From JBDRLV01 sp043812755 (lineage in GTDB: Bacteria > Patescibacteriota > Patescibacteriia > UBA9934 > GWF2-40-263), in contig JBDRLV010000015.1 of the NCBI GenBank assembly GCA_043812755.1, positions 1 to 14,838 on the forward strand: a DNA stretch of 14,838 nt, in the 5' to 3' direction. Numbering within the stretch: position 1 is the first letter of the stretch; each line of letters starts with the position of its first letter. The translations under genes and the position numbers were made by a program. The notes under the pieces were generated by a model. It had not been told where the DNA came from and made no database searches. It saw only the letters and a list, made by a program, of their open reading frames with translations. This document shows positions 5,890-12,300 of this stretch, piece by piece.

Positions 5890-6183
5890 ATGGGTGAAAA
5901 GCATTATTTTATATACATAATGGCAAATCCATTCAATACTGTGATTTATGTTGGTGTAACAAATAATTTATTAAAGCGAGTTTTTGAGCTTAAGAACAAA
6001 CAGATTGACGGGTTCACAAAGAAATATAATTGTATATAATTGGTGCATTATGAAGTTACAGATGATGTGATGTCAGCAATCGAGAGGGAAAAGCAGATCA
6101 AAAAATGGAAACGTGTTAAAAAGAACAAATTAATTGATAAGCATAATCCTACATGGAAGGATTTGTCGGACGACATTTATTGA
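5890..6183 (+). pseudogene. GIY-YIG endonuclease (UvrC N-terminal-like), broken by one in-frame stop
   Basis: A frame of 98 codons including its final TGA is interrupted only by TAA at codon 50 (6037-6039). The first part reads MGEKHYFIYIMANPFNTV, then IYVGVTNNLLKRV, which are the GIY and YIG strands and the conserved Arg. After the stop come LVHYEVTDD, AIEREKQIKKWKR with the catalytic Glu, and NPTWKDL, as in the small GIY-YIG proteins (COG2827 type, about 90 residues). Both halves stay in one frame, so a nonsense change (for example from AAA or GAA) is simpler than a frameshift. The first GIY position reads FIY. It is the only gene in its mobile unit. A sequencing error at one base would restore it. 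Confidence 0.87.
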
Positions 6184-6184
6184 T

Positions 6185-6227
6185 CAATGGGATCCTTACG
6201 TCGGCCTTCGGCCTCCTCAGGATGACA
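6185..6227 (-). repeat. Right terminal inverted repeat of the GIY-YIG unit
   Basis: Its complement starts TGTCATCCTGAGGAGGCC and ends CGTAAGGATCCCATTG. A small GGCC/GGCC hairpin with a TTC loop sits in the middle. The AGGA near its outer edge (6219-6222) is the only purine-rich stretch before the epimerase start. Confidence 0.72.
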
Positions 6228-6234
6228 GTGAAAT

Positions 6235-7164
6235 ATGCCAAAATATAAAACAGCACTTATTACAGGCGGAGCCGGGTTTATTGGCTCGCACCTATGCGAT
6301 GCTCTTATTGGGCGTCATATAAAGGTTGTAGTTGTTGATGATCTTTGTACAGGGCGACGCGAAAACGTTAATCCAAACGCGAAGTTTGTTAAGCTGTCAC
6401 TCACAAATCCGCAGTTTCCTCTTTTGATAAAAAGAGTTAAGCCAGATGTGGTGTTTCATCTTGCAGCGCAAATAAATGTGCGCGAATCAGTGAACGACCC
6501 GCAAAAAGATGCAAAAACAAACATAATGGGTTCGCTTGCCCTGTTGCAGGCTTGTACTGAAAGTAATGTGAAAAAGATTATATTTTCTTCCTCAGGTGGT
6601 GTGATGTATCCAACCAACAAACGCCCACCCTATCAAGAAAAGCAAACAACAGATCCAATTTCTCCATATGGTATTTCAAAGAGGTCAACAGAAATGTATT
6701 TAGAATTTTTCTACCAGACATTTGGCTTACCTTATGTTGCATTGCGTTATGCAAATGTTTATGGCCCTAGACAAAATCCAAAAGGCGAAGCAGGGGTTAT
6801 TTCGATTTTTGCCAAAAATATGCTTGATGGGAAACCAGTTGTAATTAATGGCAACGGGAAACAAACACGAGATTTCATTTATGTTAGTGATGTAGTGCGC
6901 GCAAATATTGTAGCTATGCAAAGAAACGCAACAGGGATTTTTAATATTGGCACAGGTAGACAAACAGATGTGAATGTTTTGTTTAAAAAAATCAAAGCCA
7001 TGACAGGTTCTGATATTGTGAAGCGTTATGGACCAGCTGCAATAGGGGAGGTAATGCAATCAGCATTGGATTGCAGGCGTGCTACAAACATTCTTGGTTG
7101 GAAGCCTGGAGTGAAATTAGAAGACGGCCTTAAAAAGACAATTGCTTGGTTTGCTGGTAAATAG
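6235..7164 (+). CDS. NAD-dependent nucleotide-sugar epimerase/dehydratase (GalE-like, extended SDR)
   Basis: A 309-residue extended short-chain dehydrogenase. Residues 10-18 (TGGAGFIGS) are the NAD-binding Rossmann motif. HLAAQ near 75-79 lines the cofactor site. FSSSGG (117-122) carries the active-site Ser and YGISK (145-149) the catalytic Tyr and Lys. RYANVYGPRQ and the later DFIYVSDVVRA and FNIGTG are typical of UDP-glucose 4-epimerases and related enzymes. It probably makes an activated sugar for surface glycans. The exact substrate (UDP-glucose, UDP-GlcNAc or a dTDP-sugar) cannot be told. There is no good ribosome site: AGGA lies 12 bases before the ATG, inside the right end of the mobile unit. 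The stop is three bases before tsaC, so the two are probably cotranscribed. Confidence 0.92.
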   Translation: MPKYKTALITGGAGFIGSHLCDALIGRHIKVVVVDDLCTGRRENVNPNAKFVKLSLTNPQFPLLIKRVKPDVVFHLAAQINVRESVNDPQKDAKTNIMGSLALLQACTESNVKKIIFSSSGGVMYPTNKRPPYQEKQTTDPISPYGISKRSTEMYLEFFYQTFGLPYVALRYANVYGPRQNPKGEAGVISIFAKNMLDGKPVVINGNGKQTRDFIYVSDVVRANIVAMQRNATGIFNIGTGRQTDVNVLFKKIKAMTGSDIVKRYGPAAIGEVMQSALDCRRATNILGWKPGVKLEDGLKKTIAWFAGK

Positions 7165-7167
7165 ACT

Positions 7168-7773
7168 ATGAATCAAAAAGAACAGGTTAAACATGCTGTA
7201 GAAATTCTTAAAAAGGGTGGCGTTGTTGTGTTTCCAACTGAAACTGCATATGGGATTTGCGCAGATGCAACGAATGAAGATGCAGTTGCAAAGATTTCAA
7301 TAATAAAGCAAAGAAGGCAAGGAAACACTTTTCCTCTTATTGTAGGCACTTTAAAAATGGCTCAGGCTTATGGAGATTTTAGCCAATTGATGAAAAAAAT
7401 GGCAAGAGAGTTTTGGCCTGGGGCGTTGACTCTTTGCGTGCCTATAAAAAAAGAAGTTGTGCTTTCAAAGTATGCAATAAAAAACGGAAGTATTGCTCTT
7501 CGTGTTTCGTCAAATGAAATTGCACGTTTACTATCAAAAGAGCTAGGAGTTCCAATTATTTCAACTTCTGCAAATTTATCTGGGAAAGAATCTTGTTACA
7601 GTGTTGAGGATGTAAAAAAAGAATTCGTGCATGAAAAGCTTCAGCCAGATTATTTTATAGACGCTGGGGTTTTGCCCAAGCGTAAATCATCAACTATTGT
7701 TCAAGAACAAAATGGGAAGCTTGATGTGTTGCGAGAGGGCAGTGTTCGTATTACAAAAAAATATGTTGCATAG
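7168..7773 (+). CDS. tsaC: L-threonylcarbamoyladenylate synthase (TsaC/Sua5/YrdC)
   Basis: TsaC makes threonylcarbamoyl-AMP from threonine, bicarbonate and ATP, the first step of the t6A37 modification of ANN-decoding tRNAs. The 201-residue length fits the short TsaC/YrdC form without a C-terminal Sua5 domain. Visible signatures are GGVVVFPTETAYGICADA (residues 17-34), a KQRRQGNTFPL loop (47-57, in place of the usual K-x-R-x3-(N/K)-PL), GALTLCVP, ALRVS, and PIISTSANLSG, the nucleotide-binding signature. It has no ribosome site and starts three bases after the epimerase stop. Its last 11 bases overlap rsmA, which points to translational coupling. It pairs here with rsmA, another RNA modification gene. 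Confidence 0.94.
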   Translation: MNQKEQVKHAVEILKKGGVVVFPTETAYGICADATNEDAVAKISIIKQRRQGNTFPLIVGTLKMAQAYGDFSQLMKKMAREFWPGALTLCVPIKKEVVLSKYAIKNGSIALRVSSNEIARLLSKELGVPIISTSANLSGKESCYSVEDVKKEFVHEKLQPDYFIDAGVLPKRKSSTIVQEQNGKLDVLREGSVRITKKYVA

Positions 7774-8608
7774 AGCTAAAAAATCGTACGGACAGAATTT
7801 TTTAAATGACATGTCTGTTGTTAAAAAGATAATTGATGAAGCAGATATAAAAAAAGGAGAAATTGTTTTGGAGATTGGCCCAGGAAAAGGTGTTTTGACC
7901 CAAGCCCTTGTTGAGGCAGGTGCAAAGGTGATTGCAATTGAGGCTGATCGTGATTTGATCAATCCGCTTCAGGAAAAATTTGGCAATAAAATAGAATTGA
8001 TTTTTGGAGATGCACTTCAAAACTTCGGACGCCATAAATGGCGTCCCTACTTAATTACTCCACCACTCCACCACTTTAAATATAAACTCGTAGCAAACAT
8101 TCCATACAACATTACTTCTGCAATTTTAGAAAAATTTTTGACCAACAAACCCAAACCTTCTCACATGGTTATTATGGTTCAGCGTGAGGTAGCAGACAGA
8201 ATTGTTGCCAAGCCACCCAACATGAGTTTGCTTTCGGTTGTTTGCCAAATGTATGGTGAGTGTAGAAAAGTAGTAAAAGTTCCTGCAGGTGCATTTCGAC
8301 CAATTCCGAAAGTTGATTCAGCAGTTGTACACATAGATCTTTTCCAAAAAAATGAAAATCGGTTTTTATTAAAAACCAAAAAAGGATTTGAAGAGAATGT
8401 GATTGCTCTTGCAAAAGCTGGGTTTGCTCACAAAAGAAAACAACTTCATGGAAATTTGCAATCAGCAGGGAAGGGGAGTTCAAAAGAAATAAAAGAAATA
8501 CTAAAGAATTTGGGCTTTTCTGAGTTTATTCGAGCTCAAGAACTAACGGTTGAAAATTGGATTGAACTTTATTTTGCACAAACTCGTGTGCATAAAGGTC
8601 AAAGTTAA
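7763..8608 (+). CDS. rsmA: 16S rRNA dimethyladenosine transferase (RsmA/KsgA) with an in-frame insertion
   Basis: It dimethylates two adjacent adenines in the 3' terminal hairpin of 16S rRNA using S-adenosylmethionine. The 281-residue form starting at ATG 7763 begins MLHRAKKSYGQNFLND, the normal family N-terminus. A longer start at 7697 would only read tsaC sequence in another frame. Motif I is VLEIGPGKG (residues 35-43), the acidic ligand IEADRD (59-64), GDAL (82-85) and the catalytic NIPYNIT (112-118). FRPIPKVDSAVV (178-189) and HKRKQLHGNL (223-232) follow. Between GDAL and NIPY the residues GRHKWRPY (89-96) come from a palindromic repeat inserted in frame. The next residues, TPPLHH, come from an eight-base tandem repeat. 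The catalytic motifs are intact, so the enzyme is probably active. It overlaps tsaC by 11 bases. Confidence 0.95.
   Translation: MLHRAKKSYGQNFLNDMSVVKKIIDEADIKKGEIVLEIGPGKGVLTQALVEAGAKVIAIEADRDLINPLQEKFGNKIELIFGDALQNFGRHKWRPYLITPPLHHFKYKLVANIPYNITSAILEKFLTNKPKPSHMVIMVQREVADRIVAKPPNMSLLSVVCQMYGECRKVVKVPAGAFRPIPKVDSAVVHIDLFQKNENRFLLKTKKGFEENVIALAKAGFAHKRKQLHGNLQSAGKGSSKEIKEILKNLGFSEFIRAQELTVENWIELYFAQTRVHKGQS
8027..8050 (-). repeat. REP-like palindrome with GTAG head inserted in rsmA
   Basis: This 24-base copy is the reverse complement of 436-459 with no mismatch; one further base (8051) also matches. On the minus strand it reads GTAG followed by the hairpin. It is exactly eight codons in the rsmA frame, encodes GRHKWRPY, and brings no stop codon. 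Confidence 0.82.
8057..8072 (+). repeat. Eight-base tandem duplication in rsmA
   Basis: Two perfect copies of ACTCCACC followed by a partial third (ACT), six bases after the REP-like insert. They encode part of the extra loop TPPLHH. Confidence 0.65.
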
Positions 8609-8638
8609 TTTGTTTTGACTTTTCTCCCCAGTAAAAGG

Positions 8639-8667
8639 TTCACTCAATTATCTATATTTGGTATAAT
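8639..8667 (+). promoter_or_regulatory. Promoter giving a near-leaderless transcript
   Basis: TTCACT (8639-8644), 17 bases, then a perfect TATAAT (8662-8667). Only 12 bases separate the -10 box from the ATG at 8680, so the untranslated leader would be about 4-6 bases and no ribosome site fits. The rest of the gap after rsmA (8609-8638) shows no terminator or other feature. Confidence 0.62.
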
Positions 8668-8679
8668 AACAACAAAGAT

Positions 8680-9345
8680 ATGGATGATAAGGATTTTGAA
8701 AATCGGGACCGCAGACTTTCTTCACAACAGAAGGTTGCTTTTGTTATTTTGTTGGTTTTAGGTTTTGGAGGAATCCTTCTTGGCTTTAAATCTTTTAGTG
8801 CAAACATAAGGAGACCATTTGATTTAATGTTACTAAAGCTTTCAAATGAACAACCTTTTTATACATCTACAGAAAAAGAACAAATGGCAATGGAAGCAAT
8901 GAAGTTTCGTGATACAGACGGAGACATGCTCAATGATTATGATGAATTTTATGTTTATAAGACGAGCGCTTTTTTAAGTGATACGGATTCTGATGGTTTT
9001 GATGATTATCAAGAAATTAATTCAGGCAATGATCCAAATTGTCCAACTGGAAAAGAGTGTGGTGCTTTTATAGATAATTCAGAGGCTACTATTGATGAAG
9101 GTTTGGGTGCTGGTGATATTTTAGCAAGTCCAACACAAGACAATATGTTTGTTGCACCAATGGGTGGATTAGAGTCAGAAGAGGATATTACAGAGTTCAT
9201 GCAAAACATGACCATTGAACAGGTAAGAACCATGCTTATCAGTGCTGGAGTATCAAAGGAGGTGATTGATAGTGTTGGAGATACAGAGCTTAGAGATATG
9301 TTAAATGACGCGCTTGCTCAAGCGCGAGAGCAAAAACAACAATAA
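8680..9345 (+). CDS. Membrane-anchored protein with two thrombospondin-type-3-like calcium repeats
   Basis: A 221-residue protein. The charged N-terminus with DRR and K18 is probably cytoplasmic. One membrane helix (about residues 19-37, FVILLVLGFGGILLGF) anchors it and puts the rest outside. Two D-x-D-x-D-x3-D-x2-E motifs follow, at residues 78-89 (DTDGDMLNDYDE) and 101-112 (DTDSDGFDDYQE), as in thrombospondin type 3 repeats that bind calcium. A Cys pair (CPTGKEC, 121-127) fits an extracellular location. The C-terminal 60 residues look helical (TIEQVRTMLISAGVSKEVID, then DTELRDMLNDAL), possibly an interaction domain. The specific function is unknown. It has its own promoter and probably shares a transcript with the giant gene that starts nine bases after its stop. 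Confidence 0.86.
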   Translation: MDDKDFENRDRRLSSQQKVAFVILLVLGFGGILLGFKSFSANIRRPFDLMLLKLSNEQPFYTSTEKEQMAMEAMKFRDTDGDMLNDYDEFYVYKTSAFLSDTDSDGFDDYQEINSGNDPNCPTGKECGAFIDNSEATIDEGLGAGDILASPTQDNMFVAPMGGLESEEDITEFMQNMTIEQVRTMLISAGVSKEVIDSVGDTELRDMLNDALAQAREQKQQ

Positions 9346-9354
9346 TAACCTGGT

Positions 9355-12300
9355 ATGAAATCAAGATTTACAACAAAAAGAAAAATAATTTCAGTTATCA
9401 GTGTGGCTCTTTTTGTGTTTTTAAGCACTGCCTCAATTTTTTTACTTCAGGGCGTGCCAAACACATATGCAAGTGCTGCACGGTCAGCTCTTAAGGCAGT
9501 GGAAATTGGGGCTGAATCATCTGCTGTAAATCCGCTTGCGCCAGAAACAATTGGAGCAGCAGCTGGAGAAGCAACAGAAACGCTTTCTTCAGATGTTATT
9601 TTGCCAATGCTTGGTTATTTTGGAATGATGATTGCTCTAAATGGTTTACAATTAATTTTAGACAAGGTTGCATATGATTCTGCGGTTTGGGTTGCATCAG
9701 GTGGAACAGCAGAGCAGCCACTTATTTGGAACCAACCTCCTGATAAGGCGTTTAAGGAATTTAGGGATGACTTTTTAGGTGAAGCACTTGGGACTTTGAA
9801 TGAAGAGCTTGAAGATATTGATTTTGGGTTTGATCTTTGTGCTCCTCCTGATCCACTCATTCTTTTAAATATTGCCCTTGGAGTAAGAGGTGTGTATGAT
9901 CCTCCAAAACCAAAGTGCGACATTAGAAAAGTGGCTTCAAATTGGGAGAATGCTGCAATGTCTATTTACAATAAAGGAAAGGCAATGTCTGATGATCCGG
10001 GAAAATTTGTTTTAAATGAATTTACAAAAATGTTAAGACCAGGCCAAAATGAAATTAGTGCAACAATAGGTATAAATACGAAAATTTTTGGTCAGGAATT
10101 AAAGACAAGCAATGCTTTATTTGAAGATGCTGTTAGTTCAAATTGGTTTAAGCCAGTTTCTGATATTGTAACAGGAGAAAGGAAAACTCCTTCATCTGTT
10201 GTTGAAGGCCACCTTAAGTCTTCTATTGAATCAAGCGAAAGAGATAAAAAAACCACATATTACACAATGCTTGCAAATGCAGGAGAGGAGGCTGTGCTTG
10301 AAATATTGTTAAATTCAGCAGGAATGTTTGTAAACACAATGTTATCTGAGCTCATTAAAAATGTAATGAGCGGAATGTTCTTCAGCCAGCCACCAAAATA
10401 TTTAGATTTTGAGACCACAACAACAGGGGACAGAAGAGCAGCTGAAGAAAGATACTCAGGCATTTTAAAGAGTACTCCTTTTACTACTTCAAATTATAAT
10501 GTACTTTCAGAATTCAGCATTTGTCCTGTGGGTGAATATATTAAGCGCGGTTTGAACCATTGTGTAATGGACCCAAATTTTGCTACAGCTGTTGTAAGGT
10601 CACTTTCAGGAACAGCATTAACTGTTCAGGAAGCAATTGACCAGGGATTATTAAACGGTTCATGGCCTTTGATTTCTTTTCAAGATACAACAGATAATCA
10701 GGACCCACTCTGTTTCCAAAGAGGATATTGTTATGGGAACCTTGTTAAATTGAGAAAAGCAAGGGTTATTCCTATTGGATGGGAACTCGCTGCTGGATTT
10801 AGTATAAGGGGAAGCAGAATTACTCTTCAACAAGCAATTGATAATTTTTCAAATTGTAATGAGCAGGGAATGGCTGATGAAACTCACAAATGGTGTCATT
10901 TGATAGATCCGAATTGGGTATTGAGATACCCACCAACGCAGTGCAAGGCTTATGTAAACAGTGAGCTTATTCCAGCATCTTCAGGGACAACTCGTATGAG
11001 CGAGTGTGCCAATGTGGTTTCATGTGTTGATGAGGACAACATGGGTAATTGTCGAGGTGCTTATGGATACTGTGTGCGTGAAAAGAATACATGGAGATTC
11101 CCAGGTCAAGAATGCCCTGCAGAGTTTGCAGGCTGTATGGCGTTTACAAACACTCATTCTCAGGAGAACAGGGATTATATTTTCAATACAGTTGAAGCTG
11201 GAATATGTAACTCCACAAATGCAGGATGTAGATGGTATGCGCAGGAAAAACCTGTGGTTGATGCGACGACTGGGGCGCGTGCCTACCAAGAAGATGGTGC
11301 TCGTGTGTATCTAAACTATAATGCGCCTGCTTGCGGAAAAGAGGATGCAGGATGTACACAGCTCAATAAAATGGATACTGGTTATGGGTTTAACATGATT
11401 GCTAATCCAAGTTTTAGTGAGGCAAGTGCCACAGTAAACACACCGACATTTTGGGGGTGGGCAAATACTGGCGGTCGTACACCTGGGGTGTTCAGCGACG
11501 GAGCTGTTGAGATTGGAAGCAGTTCATTCCTTAATAATATAAGCGTTAAAATTACTCCAAGATCATTTTATACATTTAGTATGGATGCCCAAGCAGTAAG
11601 CGGAAGCGCAAATATTTACACCTACATTATATTTAATAGTTTTGATGAAGAAGGGAACTGGTTTTCTCCTGATTTAAGAGGTGTGACAGTAAAAGGTGAT
11701 TGCGCTCTTAATAATGAGTATTATTCTGGTGAGAGTATCAGTGTTATCGAGATTACAAAAACAGTAGATACAAGCTCGCAAAGAATTTTCTGTACATTCT
11801 CAGCGCCTGAGGCATCTTCACTTCTTATTACTTTAGGTTCTGCAGGTGGTACAGTTAGATACGACAATATTCAACTTGAAGTCGGTGAAAATGCAACATT
11901 ATTTACAGAAGGTTATTTAGGAGCTCCAAAGAACGAATATTTGAAAGTTCCACCAGCTGAATTGAATTGTCGTGGTCTCGCGAGTGATCATCCAGATTGC
12001 GCAAGCTATGCAAAAATCTGTACTGCCTCAGAGGTTGGGTGTCAGATTTATACTCCTGTTGATGGTGATCCTGTTGTGCCTGCTGTTGTGTCTGCAAATG
12101 ACATGTGTCCAAATGCTTGTGTTGGATATTCATCTTATAAGCAACTCCCAACTCCTTATGATACTGAGGACCAGCTTTTCTATTTTATAGCTGATAAATC
12201 AACAAGTTGTTCTGGTCAATATGTTGGATGTGATAGCTTTACCAATTTAGATAAGCTCGCGCTTGGAGGAGAAAGTGTTGAATATTACTCTGACATGAGA

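Larger units (their letters stand above)
5834..6227. mobile_element. GIY-YIG-carrying mobile unit with terminal inverted repeats
   Basis: Two inverted ends (5834-5888 and 6185-6227) enclose a single nuclease reading frame that starts one base after the left end and stops two bases before the right end. The outer 18 bases of the ends match at 16 positions and an inner 22-base block at 20 positions. The left end carries about 12 extra bases. I see no clear target-site duplication. It lies between prfB and the epimerase gene, eight bases after the prfB stop. Small GIY-YIG genes flanked by TGTCAT...ATCCC-type repeats are, from memory, scattered in many bacterial genomes. How they move is not something the sequence shows. 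Confidence 0.72.

Noticed and set aside
6037..6039. TAA recoding (for example as Gln) in the GIY-YIG gene
   Set aside because: TAA is used as an ordinary stop in several genes here (rsmA, the genes at 4269 and 8680), and RF2 is present. A local nonsense mutation or error is simpler.
6134..6322. A 62-codon frame crossing the right inverted repeat
   Set aside because: It reads the nuclease tail, the repeat and the epimerase start out of frame, and has no ribosome site or conserved features.
7697..7762. An upstream ATG extending RsmA by 22 residues
   Set aside because: The extra residues are tsaC coding sequence read in another frame and do not look like an RsmA N-terminus; the family-like start is at 7763.
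8913..9015. EF-hand calcium domain
   Set aside because: The spacing D-x-D-x-D-x3-D-x2-E without flanking E and F helices fits thrombospondin type 3-like repeats better.
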